This document shows, piece by piece, positions 54,750 through 64,000 of a stretch of 64,000 bases of DNA (its first letter is position 1; the number at the start of each line of letters is the position of its first letter). This DNA is from Dermacentor variabilis (Eukaryota; Arthropoda; Arachnida; Ixodida; Ixodidae). The stretch covers positions 19,629,631 to 19,693,630 of the forward strand of contig NC_134569.1 of assembly GCF_050947875.1 (NCBI RefSeq), in the 5' to 3' direction. Position numbers and translations under genes: made by a program. The notes beneath the pieces are model-generated. The model was given only the letters and a program-made list of their open reading frames with translations, made no database searches and had not been told where the DNA came from.

Positions 54750-55247
54750 CACTCTAAGAACAGTTTACACCCTTCTGCCACACAACGATAATCGTCATCT
54801 GCCTTGATGCGTTTCCTTTCTTTAACGCTGCGAGCCCGGAACTTTCCAGTAACGAACGGCACGCGCGTTATCAGCATGGCACAGTTTACACCCTTTGGAG
54901 TGCCCCTTCTGATGACGATTATATATCGTTGTGTGGCAGAAGGGGCACGCCAAAGGGTGTAAACTGTTCTTACACTCTTAAAACGGTTGCACCCTTTGGG
55001 GTGTATATTTGTCCCACAACAATAATCGTCATCTGCCTAGCTTGCGCTTCCTTTCTTGAAAACTCGGCGCTCGCTACTTTCCTGTCGAGAATGCTGCGTC
55101 ACACTGATAACGCGCGTGCCGTTCGTGACTGGGAAGTACTGGGCTCGCAGCGTTAAAGAAAGGAAACGCGGGCAAGACAGATGACGATTATCGTTGTGGG
55201 ACAAGATACGCCCCAAAGGGTGTAAATTTTTCTAAGAGTGTAGAGTG
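54750..55247. mobile_element. Palindromic MITE, unit C, containing unit D
   Basis: Starts TA|CACTCTAAGAACAG (TA at 54748-54749) and ends with the last five bases GAGTG at 55243-55247 followed by TA. Unit D is inserted in its right terminus. Without D it is about 228 bp, shorter than A and B, with a deletion in the left arm near 54770 and in the loop. Confidence 0.8.
54973..55240. mobile_element. Palindromic MITE, unit D, nested in unit C
   Basis: CACTCTTAAAACGGTTGCACC... ...CTAAGAGTG with TA duplicated exactly at 54971-54972 and 55241-55242. Cutting out D plus one TA restores TTCTTAGAGTG, the expected end of unit C. It is a diverged subfamily (GGGGTGTATATTTGTCCCAC in the arm), about 268 bp. 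Confidence 0.85.
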
Positions 55248-55249
55248 TA

Positions 55250-55715
55250 TATATGTATCATGGTGTAAATACTCCTTGTTCCATGATGTTCTGGATGAGA
55301 GCTTCTGTTGCGGCGAACTCTGTACCAGTATGTACCATTGTGTCGGTTGAGGCCAAGTTGTTTTGGAAACGCGCAGTCGCCCGTGTATTTGTGATGTTAA
55401 ATTGCAGGAAATAATGCTCAGGAATGGGGGAATGCTTGGATATAAATTGTTTTCTTCATATTTTATGGTATTTTTAGGGATGTGCCGGGTGTTTTCTACA
55501 CCATGTATGTAAAGTCGAATTGCTTTTGTTTGTAAAGCCGCCCATTCACACTTTCGCATGTTTCGCATCTACATGTATACTATATATAGTATTCGAATGA
55601 CAAATGCTTGTAATTTACTTTTTCAGCTTATATGCCGTCCGGTGGAGCTTCGTGCGGAAACTACTGCCCTAGAGTTTGTACAATAATTCTATGACTACTG
55701 CTACTTGCCTGGCGC
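55250..55715. other. Unannotated spacer, minus-strand ORF
   Basis: A minus-strand ORF (55188-55568) contains LYIHGVENTRHIPKNTIKY and a Gln/Pro-rich tail, but its C-terminus runs into MITE unit D. I recognise no family, and composition does not clearly favour coding. A TATATATAGTATT stretch lies near 55580. Confidence 0.3.
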
Positions 55716-56254
55716 CATAGAGTTTGTCACTATAACACCTAGAGGGTAATCTGACGACACCGTCTATGGGAGTTTCTTAAGGGGGCGCCGTGCCGTCATG
55801 GGAATGACGGTATATGTATAGTGCCTAGAATATAGGCTCGTGTTGGCTGGTGTTGTAAGAGGCTTCGTCTAAAACGTGGCTATGGCTACGCAAATAACGC
55901 GCTCTCAAAGTAAAGTCTTCATAAAATGCTTCCATTCACACATATTACATCTTTACTCACCCACAATGCATGAACAAGCGAAGAAAAGCAAGAACAGACG
56001 GCCAACTGTTACAAAGCGAGCGCGAACCTTGTCGTCTGTCCTCCAACTTTAGCGGCCCGCTGATACTTTTTACGTAACATGTAGTCGTACACACAATAAC
56101 AAGTTCTCATAGTTAAACAAAACATGTTTTCGCGTAATAATAAAGCTAAAACAGCTTTTCACGTGCTGTTTTAGTAGAAAGTGAATCATTGTGACAGACG
56201 GAACGGTATTTGCCAAGCGAGTCTTCAAGGTGTCCTGTCTTTACGAGAACGATG
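55716..56254 (-). mobile_element. Inverted partner of the 624-bp TIR element, truncated
   Basis: It starts CATAGAGTTTGTCACTATAACACCTAGAGGG and carries the interior of the 53953 element in reverse order (GACGGCACG / CGTGCCGTC, GCGGGCCGCTAAAGTTGG region, AACAGCTTTTCACGTGCTGTT). Similarity stops after GAGAACGATG at 56254, so about 90 bp of the distal end is missing. Together the copies form a roughly 0.5-kb inverted repeat with a 1.1-kb spacer full of smaller hairpins. Confidence 0.85.
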
Positions 56255-56480
56255 TTAATATACAATATACCACCTGAACATCGCCCCCGAGGGCGCCGTG
56301 GTCGCTGCGCATGCGTTAGCTGAGAGAAGGTGAGAAAGGAGGACAAGTTGACTTTACCGGATTTGACGTCACATTATTGTTTGTTTGTTCCGTCGTGGGA
56401 GACGCCCACTCCATGAGGGCCCGCAGCTCTCGTGGCCTGCAGGACCTGAATAAAGTTGATTTCCTTCCTTCCTTCCTTTT
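56255..56480 (+). repeat. Probable retroelement 3' end with CTTC tail
   Basis: TGCAGGACCTGAATAAAGTT (about 56439-56458, containing AATAAA) runs straight into a (CTTC)n tract (56462-56478). This is the usual 3' end of a LINE or SINE-like repeat. Upstream boundaries are unclear. Confidence 0.5.
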
Positions 56481-56676
56481 GCTTTTATGAAATAACTACT
56501 CTCGAACTCAGACGGCATGGCTTGCGTCTCGTTCGCGCGCGTACGTATGGATGTGGTCCGCGTTTAGTTTTTAGCGAATGCTTAGAAGCTTCAAGTTGCG
56601 GACACAGCGGTGGGTCAGGGTTTGATGACATTTGTTGCCCAGCTGCTGGTGCTACCGCGACGTACTTGGAGCAACG
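56481..56676 (+). other. Possible non-coding first exon
   Basis: A CpG-richer stretch ends at a consensus splice donor, AACG|GTAAGTG (GT at 56677). No convincing coding frame crosses it, so it would be a 5' UTR exon of an unseen plus-strand gene. It rests only on composition and the donor. Confidence 0.2.
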
Positions 56677-58371
56677 GTAAGTGTTGTGCGATTACCCGTT
56701 CTCTTGGTGACACGTAAAAAACCGGTTGCGCATTCGAGCTGTGGTCGATGTGATCTTGAAATTCGAAGGAACACGAAACGGTTGTCGCAGGTCCCGCAGT
56801 GATCGCAGTATATATAATTTATTCGTTCGTGCCTTAAACACTGCAGTTCCTACGCGTTGCACCGATGTAAAAAAATGACAGCGACATCTTCCACGCGCCA
56901 GAAATGCATGCACTCAACTAGCGTGGATGTCGTCCTATGATGTTTATCGCGTTCTTAAGTCTATTTTTCTCCATCTCTATAGGATGACTACGCTATGCCC
57001 TTCTTATTTACCCATGCAGCGCATTGCTGCATTTAATTACCTTTCTCACTGCTGACCGCGGTATGGGCGTCAGAGGCTTTCATTCGTTGCAGTGAGATAA
57101 TAAAAGCGTATTTCCTTCACTTAAAGCTTCTTAGTAGCTCCTTTGCGAGCCGTGGAGTTAAATCATACAATGCGTACATTGTGAGCGAGCTGGTAAACGA
57201 AACCACTTTACTGCTGCTGCTACTATCACTTTTCGGGAACTTTCAAAATTAAACATATATATATTAGTATGAATCGGCTCACCAAGCTTTATATGCACGT
57301 CCGTTGCTTTCGTTCATAGATCATGTGCGTAGCTTTGCAACCGTGACCGATATTGTAGAAACAGCAAGGAGACAGATGACACAAGTAATGTGTCTGCTTT
57401 AATTGTTGTATGTGCTGTTTATAGAATATCAACCAACTCCGCGTAGTCGTGCTGTTTACGGCTAAAACGTGTTTTTTCTTGTTACATGAGGAGCATTTGC
57501 TTCTAATTGTGGCAGTAACGTTGTGCATTGTCCTCGGCCCAGATCGCTGACTGTATGCAAGCTTGTCTAATTTGTTTCACTTTGCTGCTGTCTTTACAGC
57601 TTCTGCTTATTTCCTCTGCCTGCACCTTATATTTGTTGTGTTTATCGAGACCTGGCCTGTCTCTGCCTTGTTGAAGACAAATGGACACAAGCACTGGTTG
57701 CTGTTGGTTTGTTTGGTTTGCTCAGTCTGAGCGTGGTATGTATATCCATTTGCTAAAAGGGTATGCAGCTGCGTCTAATGCAGGTACTGCTCATCTAAAG
57801 GTAGATTTAATAAGTAGTGGTTTGAGTGAGAATTAGTTGGTTTGAGTGATGTATGACACCAGAGAGTTATTGTTCTAGAAAGGAGACAAAGCGAGTCCAC
57901 AAATTTAAGATATGGAGATGCTTAACCATTTAAGTGTTCTAAGTTGCCATGAAGTGTTACACACATTTAAAATTTCAGTTGCAAGAGACATAGTAGAAGA
58001 AGAATCCAGAGGATTTGCTGCCAGATGTCTTGAGACAATAAATTGTAGAGAAAGCATTATAGTGTGAGCTGCCAATGATTGTCGTCAGCTCTAACCCATT
58101 TTTCTATGTAGTCACTGTTGCTTCATTGTCTGTTGCCATCACATGCTTGTTATAAACAAAAAATTGAGCTGCATGATTCCCCTGATTTTTCTCGCTCATA
58201 AGATACAAATGTTTTGATTTCGGGTGCCTTGGGGCCTCATGGTAGAAAACGAGTGTTTATTAGTGAGTTGTCAGCTTCTAAGATCATGTGCTTTGATATG
58301 TTGGTGTTTTAAAGGATACTACACGTCTGCCATCATAACTGTGAGTACTGCTGCCTAGCACTCCCACGGCT
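56677..58371. other. Unannotated region
   Basis: No supported gene or repeat end. Short ORFs only. Could be intronic if the exon-like segment at 56481-56676 is real. Confidence 0.45.
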
Positions 58372-58414
58372 ATGCTTAGTACATATGCGCAGCTATCCAA
58401 GAAAATTGACATTG

Positions 58415-58570
58415 GGACAACTGCCGTTGAAGCTCACTTGGTAGAGCATTGCAAGCACAAGGCAGAAAACGTGGGTTCAGCTTCGTTGTCTCTTATGCAA
58501 AGCATTATCATGAGCTGTCTCCTGGCTTCTTCATACATCCAGTCAGATAGGCTCAATAATAGTTAGTAAT
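58415..58570 (+). mobile_element. tRNA-derived SINE fragment
   Basis: GAAGCTCACTTGGTAGAGCA (58429-58448) resembles a tRNA D-arm/A box (TAGCTCAGTTGG type), and GTGGGTTCAGCTTC (58470-58483) resembles the T-arm/B box, correctly spaced. The sequence does not close into a proper tRNA cloverleaf, and no acceptor stem pairs, so I read it as a SINE head. Confidence 0.5.
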
Positions 58571-59104
58571 GTGCCTGATGGTGGGTTGTTAATCTGGGTC
58601 CTTAGTGCAGCAGCCCAATTCTTTACCCATTAGGCTAAAGATGCGCACGCATAGCGCGCCAGATTAATCTCATTGGTTATCTCGTAGCAGATAATTTTTT
58701 CAGATGTTATGTGACACAGAGTTTGGGATTCACCCGTTTCAGCTCAGATGCAACAAAGCAGGTGTTGTGTCTATTTCGGTGAGAAGTGTGTGCAATTGTT
58801 TTGGTTTCTCTGTGTTGACGTAGTGTGCTTTGTATTTCATGTGGTGTTAGGCATTACCTCAATTGCAGCTTCAATGCTGTGCCCATAAAAGCAGTTGTAG
58901 GTAGGTGCTCAGGAGTAACGGGAAGCTCATTCTTCCTCATTCTCTCTTGCATACAGCAGGTAGTGGGTCCAGTTTAGTGCCATGCACCTGTTTGGTGCAT
59001 TTCCTTGTGCTTATTCTGCTGATGTGTTGTACATAGGGGGAAAGTCAATCCTCTACATCATGGTTGTCAGTGCCGCTGAATACAGTGCAGTCTCAGTCTC
59101 GCTG
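58571..59104. other. Unannotated spacer
   Basis: No recognised gene or repeat. Presumably flank or missing 5' part of the following gypsy element; no LTR is visible. Confidence 0.4.
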
Positions 59105-59123
59105 CCTTGAAATGTCATAAGAG

Positions 59124-59830
59124 GTGACATCTGGGGGTAAAGTAGCATCTTGCTGTAACTTGTCATCGGGCATAGCCAAGGTTGTGGTTGCGCAACCCAA
59201 GGATCCTGGAACTTTCTGTGGGACCAATGGCACCGATGTTGAAAAGTGGGTGGCTATGTACGAACGTGGGAGTGGAATCAACAGATGGGACCCCACGCGT
59301 GTGCTAGTTAACCTGTTGTTCTACCTAAGAGGCACGGCAAATGTGTGGTATGAAAACCACGAAGAGGAGCTAACCAGCTGGGACCAATGCAAAGAGAAGT
59401 TGACAGAGTTGTTTGGCAAAACAGCCGGCCGTAAAATTGACGCAAAACAGGAACAGGCCTCCTGTGCCCAATCCCCCACGGAGTCCTATCTCTTGTACAT
59501 CCAAGACATGCTGGCACTTTGTCGTAAAGCAAACCCGATCACGACATGACAGAAGCTGAGAAGGTCGGGCATGTGCTTAAGGGTTGCTGACGACGCCTTT
59601 AATCTGCTCATGTGCAAAAGCTGCTCTACAGTTGATGTTATCATTAAAGAGTGCCGACAATTCCAGCACGCCAAAAGCCGATGCGTCTTGCAACCATTCG
59701 CCAGACTTCCCACTACTGCTGCAACGCCAACGTGTGAAGATCAACCCACACACCAGCCTGCGTCGCCATCGGAGGATGTGGTGCGAATCGTTGACGTGAA
59801 CTGGATGCGATGGCGCCTGCATTTCTGTTT
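59124..59830 (+). pseudogene. Gypsy-like gag fragment
   Basis: The frame at 59124-59549 has DVEKWVAMYERGSGINRWD, LLFYLRGTANVWYENHEE and SWDQCKEKLTELFG, the retrotransposon Gag core. After a frameshift near 59545 it continues with MTEAEKVGHVLKG and VDVIIKECRQFQHAK. The zinc-knuckle part is not clear. Confidence 0.8.
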
Positions 59831-60189
59831 GCCTATCCCTGATGCTACAACATTTTCAGTCCCCTTCTTACAAGCCATCATTCACCAGGAAAACATTGGC
59901 TTACGTTCTGTCTGTGCTGTTGCCAATCCCAGAGCTAACAAACGCCCTTCTACTATTTTTGTTCCACCCCGACGCTTCTCTCCGTGTTATCGCAGCCCGA
60001 CTGAGTAGAGAACTGCGGACGACCAGCCAATATGTTTCACCTGCTGGCACATTGGTCATGTCGCCAATACTTTCACAACTCGTGGCCCTTAACACTTCGC
60101 ATGCCAACCAACCTGAGCCGTTTTGATGAAAATGCCCGCAATGTTATGCCCACCGCCGAATCCAACAGCGGCAACTTTGCTAGGAACAT

Positions 60190-60876
60190 GTGGTACAGTC
60201 GCTCACCATCGCCGCACGGACACCAGTCTCGTTCACCGCAAACACGTCGCCCATCTTCGCGTTCGCCACAGCCACGTTGCCTTTCGTCCCCTGTGGCGTT
60301 TGGCCGCATCTGTTCGTAAAACTAAGAAATGCAGCCCTCAGAGGTGGTGCTGCATTGCCTAATGCTGCAGCAAATCCCCTGTCTATGCACACAAGGAGAA
60401 GTGTAATTGGCATTAAAATAGACAGCATAGCTGTCCAAGCACTCATCGACAGTGGAGCCCACATACCTGTGATGAGTGCTAGCCTGCGTAGTCGTTTAAA
60501 GAAGGTCCTCACCCCAGCAGCTGCCCGAGTGCTTCATATGGCTGACGGTGGAATGCTGGTTCTTGGAATGTGTACTGCAAGTATAGCTGGCCGCCCTACT
60601 TCTGTTCTCTTTACTGTGAGCAACATCTTCCCTCACAACGTTATCCTAGGATTTGACTTTTTATCCACTCATTCTGCTCTCCTCGACTGCACGGCCGGCG
60701 TTCTTCAGTTAGAACTGCCTCAACTCACCGATGCTCCGAGCACCGCCCCACCACACTTGTGCTCGCTTTGTGATGTGCGTCTGTCACCCGAAGCAGTTAC
60801 TTACGTCACTTTGACCGCCCAGCCACAGGTTCCTGATGGTGAATATGTGATTCGCCCCATCATCGATGTGCTTTGA
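60190..60876 (+). pseudogene. Gypsy-like aspartic protease fragment
   Basis: The active-site loop reads ALIDSGAHIPVMS, where DSGA replaces the common DTGA (both are functional variants in retropepsins). HNVILGFDFLSTHSA matches the second conserved retropepsin motif (ILGxDF/WL). About 150 residues around these are protease-like. The upstream 80 residues probably belong to a different frame of the Gag tail. Confidence 0.8.
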
Positions 60877-61990
60877 ACGGGTCACGGTTACTAATAATGA
60901 CATTGTTTTACCTCTTCTGAATTTCAGCCTGTGCCCTCAAGTGATTCCGGCCAGCATGTTCTTGGACAGCGTTTCTAGTGGTTCTGAATTTGATATTGAG
61001 AGTCTGAATTCTGAGAGTGGTTTATTAGTGCCAATCGCAGCACCCAGCTCTAGTTCCTTAACAGATGACTTTGCGAAAATGACTGCACTTAACCTCACCT
61101 CTGCACAGGCCAGGGACATACGTCTCCTGCTTGAATCGTACAGTGGAATCTTTGATTTCGGCAACAGGCCTTTAGGATGAACATCTGTTGTTCACTATCA
61201 TATAAACACTGGAGACACAAATCCTATTTGTCAGCGTCCGTATCCTGCATCGCATGCTGAACGTCGAGCCATCCAATCAGAGATGGGCAAAACGCTCCGC
61301 AAAGGGGTCATCGAGCCATCAGCCAGCCCTGCGCCTGTCGTCCGTGTGAAAAAAGAAAGATGGTGCCTGGCACATTTTCGTCGATTATTGCCACTTAAAT
61401 GAGATCACGCGAAAAGACGTCTACCCACTACCATGCATCGATGACGCCTTGGACCGCTTGCACAGAGCTAAATACTTATCGTCCATCGATCTTTGATCCA
61501 GCTACTGGCAGATTTCGGTTGATGAAATGGTTGGAGAAGACAGCCTTCATCACACCGGATGGCTTATATCATTTCAAAGTCATGCCCTTTTGCCTATGCA
61601 ATGCTCGTGCGACATTTTAACTTGTGATGGACTCTCTTCTGCGATGCTACAAATGGACCACCTGTCTTTGTTACCTTGACGAAGCTGTTTTTTCTCCCAT
61701 GTTGGGCAGCTGCCTTACCCGACTCACTGCCATTATTGCGGTCTTCTGAAAAGCTGGCCTCCAACTCCACGAAGTGTCAATTTGGGCGCCATCAGATTAC
61801 CGTGTTGGGGCACCTCATTGACGCATCCGGTGTCCAACCAGATTCGGAAAAAGTTCGTGCCATATGCAGTTTCCCTGTGCCACATTCTGCTTCTTCGGCC
61901 TGTGTTCTTACTTTTATCGTTTCATCAAAAACCTTGCCAACATTGCTCGGCCTTTGACAGATCAAAAAGAAGAACACGCCATTCTCATGG
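60866..61990 (+). pseudogene. Gypsy-like reverse transcriptase, multiply broken
   Basis: Traces of the RT lie in order: NTGDTNPICQRPYPASH (61208-61258), VIEPSASPAPVV, ILIVHRSLI next to a shifted SSIDL, VCYLDEAVF at about 61668 (YLDE where active enzymes have YxDD), VLGHLIDASGVQPD (61803-61844) and FYRFIKNLANIARPLTD (61910-61960). At least five frame changes occur. Confidence 0.78.
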
Positions 61991-62059
61991 GGCCCAAAGC
62001 AGGCTCATGCGTTTGCCGCTCTCATCAGGTTTCTGACCACCCTTCCCATACTTGCCCAC

Positions 62060-62249
62060 TTTGATCCATCTGCACCGACCGAAGTCCATACTGGCGCAAG
62101 CGGCCATGGCATCGGCGTTGTTCTCGATCAACAACAGAATGGTATGGAGTGCGTGATAGCTTACGCCAGCCGCCTGCTGTCACCTGCCGAGAGAAATTAC
62201 CCCATCACCGAGTGGGAGTGCTTCGCTTTAGTTTGGGCTGTCGTCAAGT
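62060..62249 (+). pseudogene. Gypsy-like RNase H N-terminal part
   Basis: The stretch HFDPSAPTEVHTGASGHGIG, then IAYASRLLSPAERNYPITEWE and ALVWAVVKF, matches RNase H of gypsy elements. The first catalytic Asp position reads Gly here (TGAS). The frame leaves the family after KFR, marking the element's 3' break. Confidence 0.85.
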
Positions 62250-62270
62250 TCAGACGTGGAAGCAGAAGCC

Positions 62271-62344
62271 GTGCTTTTGTATATCTTTTCTTTCCAGCGC
62301 GGAGCAGGCGCCGCGCTTTTGTATATTTTTTTCTTTCCAGCGCG
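62271..62344 (+). repeat. Direct duplication containing acceptor-like motif
   Basis: Two copies of G(T/C)GCTTTTGTATAT...TTCTTTCCAGCGCG (62271-62301, 62313-62344), period 42 bases. Each ends in a pyrimidine tract plus CAG, resembling a splice acceptor. It sits between the broken gypsy element and the THAP exon. Confidence 0.75.
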
Positions 62345-62445
62345 CGCCGACCTCCATTGTTGGGCCTGCGCGACGAAAGTACGGCAGGCGGACTGACGGA
62401 GTGCGTTAGCGTAATAGAATGTGTAGGGACGAGAACTTAATTGCG

Positions 62446-62605
62446 ATGCCATGCTGCTGCGCCTTCGGTTGCCGCAACAGACACAGCGAGGGCAAAAAGC
62501 TTTTTGCTTTGCCGTCCGGCGGGCGCACCGCAAAAAGAAGTGTGAATTCGCAGGATCGGGCGGGCTGACTTCGAGGAAGTGGCAAAGAACGCACGGCTTA
62601 GGGAA
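62446..62605 (+). pseudogene. THAP zinc-finger first exon, frameshifted
   Basis: From ATG 62446 the frame reads MPCCCAFGCRNRHSEGKKLF then ALPSGGRTAKR, matching the start of a THAP domain (MPxCCAxGCxNR...LFxLPSG, C2CH zinc coordination). A TGA at 62566 ends this frame. A one-base change of frame near 62545 restores the expected continuation IRRIGRADFEEVAKNARLRE, ending at donor GTAAGG (62606), where THAP genes often have an intron before VHF. The Trp expected near the centre is lost at the lesion. It is either a recent pseudogene or a remnant of a THAP-containing transposon. The second exon was not identified. Confidence 0.7.
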
Positions 62606-62974
62606 GTAAGGGCCACGGCTACTCACAACCTCTTCTTTTGAGCCTAGTTCACGTCTTCCGCCTCGAAAAAGTGTGTGTTCATGCTCTGCGTGGTTTTTAG
62701 CGCGTTGTTTGACTTTTTTTTCTCGAATGTGCTCTCTTTGTTTCATGTAGTTTCGTCTTGCGGTGAAATGCACGCATCTGCAGCTGGCCTGTGACATAAA
62801 AGCGACTTTTTTTAGGGTGTGTTTTGAGCTCCACCAGAAGTTAGCACATTTTCGACGCTTTTGCAAGGCTCAATATGACTTACGATGCAGTCTTTTAGCT
62901 TCGAATGCACGCTCGCATGTATTGATTTGGTTTGTGGTGATTAACGTTTTTAACGTTCCGAAGCGACTAAAGCT
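62606..62974. other. Unannotated region downstream of THAP exon
   Basis: Possibly intron. TTTCATGTAG at about 62740-62750 is acceptor-like, but the sequence after it has no THAP continuation. Confidence 0.35.
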
Positions 62975-63080
62975 AGGATGCAGGTCGTAGTGGATGGCTC
63001 CGGATAACTTTATCTAGCTCGCCTGGGGATGTTTAACGTGCACTTTGATCGTAGAGTCGTACGTGGGCCGGTAAATTCCT
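62975..63080 (-). mobile_element. SINE fragment, Ruka-like body
   Basis: On the minus strand TGCACGTTAAACATCCCCAG is followed by GTTATCCGGAGCCATCCACT and ACG, close to the body of the SINE at 47475 (TGCACATTAAAGAATCCCAG). The tRNA-like head is absent. Confidence 0.55.
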
Positions 63081-64000
63081 CGTTGGCGTTTCATAATACT
63101 CGCGTGGGCGCGCTAGCGCTGCTTTAGAAGTTGGCGCCTCGGCGCGATTCTATTTCTTCAATAAATTTTATTTACTAGTTGTAACACCTTGTCATTATTT
63201 CGTATTATTGACGGCGCCTCCAGGCCACCAACGCGGCAACGGGAACACCAAAGCTAGAACCAGGGCTGCATGGGGCTCGCCGAAGCCTGTGCATGCCAAG
63301 GAAGTATAAGATCGCGGACAGCCAATTTTGTATGCGAACGCTCCCTGCGACGCCTGCATTATTGTAATGTCACGTGCTCTTCAGAGGCCTCCGTTAGCCA
63401 TTACACGTGCCCTCCTGGAGCAGTACTTGTAAAAAAAAAAAAACATATCGTCACGATTACCAGAGCACCCCGCAATGAAAAAAACGGCCCGCACACAGCC
63501 ATTCCGGCTGTGTGCGGTCAGCAATCTCTCACGCGCCGGCCGAACAAAAGTATCCTGCAGGTACGTAAATGAATCTACGAAACCACGTACACATACTTTC
63601 ACGCTGTCAACACCTGAAACTTTGGTAATTACGCACGTGTTTGAGTGCACCGCGTGCTTGCGTAGTGTTTCAGCAACACGACCTCTCAACGTCGCGCGCT
63701 TTACCCCTTAAATACGCTTTGAGTAATGGTCCTTTTCTCTATTTCTTCCGCAATTCCAACACGAAATTCTAAAGGCCAGTTACCGACTGACGAAGAAAGA
63801 TCTAGACTGAAAAAACTGCTCCGCAGGGCTCGAACGAACTTTTCTGCGGATTTCCTCCCGTAGCGTGTTAGCCGTCGTCTGCTACGGCAGGCCCACCAGC
63901 GGCAGCGCCACCGTCGAGGTCGCGCTAGGGTGGCTAGAATAGTCGCGCCGAGCGGAGGAGGAGGGAAGTGAATGGCGCTACTTTGGGAGATTGAGGGGTT
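63081..64000. other. Right edge: unannotated with a 12-bp stem-loop
   Basis: CCGCACACAGCC / GGCTGTGTGCGG (63489-63517) forms a perfect 12-bp stem with a 5-base loop, and a 12-base A run precedes it (63431-63443). AATAAATTTTATT at 63161 could be a polyadenylation site. The last 120 bp are GC-rich (GGTGGCTAGAATAGTCGCGC). No gene is supported. Confidence 0.5.

Larger units (their letters stand above)
59105..62249 (+). mobile_element. Ty3/gypsy-like retroelement, decayed internal region
   Basis: Gag, protease, RT and the start of RNase H occur in the normal order on the plus strand, with frequent frameshifts and stops. No LTR is found at either end, and the element stops abruptly within RNase H at about 62249. 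It differs in sequence from the gypsy copy at 3007-5328 (for example VHTGASGHGIG versus LTVDTSPYGVG) and is much older. Confidence 0.85.

Noticed and set aside
53428..55247. CRISPR-like repeated units
   Set aside because: The units are long inverted foldbacks with TA duplications in a eukaryotic genome, not short direct repeats with spacers.
58429..58500. Possible tRNA gene
   Set aside because: A and B boxes are present, but acceptor and anticodon stems do not pair; better explained as a SINE head.

Overview
This is eukaryotic nuclear DNA, most likely from a hard tick (Ixodidae). The host call is an inference. It rests on an animal EPG5 gene, a tRNA-derived SINE resembling the Ruka-type SINEs described from ticks, and LINE and TIR families that look like those common in tick genomes. 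Nothing looks bacterial: there are no operons, CRISPR arrays, rRNA genes or convincing tRNA genes.

Host genes. One large gene dominates: an uninterrupted 2,514-codon plus-strand ORF at 33406-40950, recognised as EPG5, the Rab7 effector and autophagosome-lysosome tether mutated in human Vici syndrome. A second host gene is touched by a short first coding exon on the minus strand (27000-27140), which opens a FERM-domain protein and ends at a consensus splice donor. A frameshifted THAP zinc-finger exon lies at 62446-62605. Two other exon-like stretches (about 848-1030 and about 56500-56676) are weak.

Mobile DNA fills most of the rest. From left to right: nested TTAA-flanked TIR elements (268-2667); a 5'-truncated Ty3/gypsy pol with 3' LTR (3007-5328); an almost full-length, minus-strand, I-like LINE bounded by a 15-bp target-site duplication (6072-11776); a decayed CR1-like LINE (12330-13840); possible piggyBac remnants (14037-14716); a 137-bp hairpin (14815-14951); a Tigger-like element (16286-17365) beside a TTAA-flanked 1.5-kb element (17391-18872); a minus-strand RTE LINE with an 11-bp duplication (22362-25105); and a CR1-like 3' end (25950-26600).

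Downstream of EPG5 come a 163-bp tandem duplication, a second Tigger-like element (42069-42969), a mariner-like element with a nested repeat (43008-45136), microsatellites, a SINE (47475-47697) and a plus-strand LINE ending in an ATCC-rich tail (48480-51970). Next is a cluster of four palindromic TA-flanked MITEs (53428-55247), one nested in another, and one split by a 624-bp TIR element. A head-to-head partner of that element lies at 55716-56254. A decayed gypsy internal region (59105-62249) is cut off just before the THAP exon.

Almost every transposon ORF has stops or frameshifts, so the window reads as a gene embedded in old, repeatedly nested transposons. I found no clear evidence of a wholly new gene system. 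The most unusual structures are the single-exon EPG5, the roughly 0.5-kb inverted repeat enclosing hairpin MITEs (53953-56254), and a 39-bp perfect-stem hairpin that shares terminal bases with that element family.
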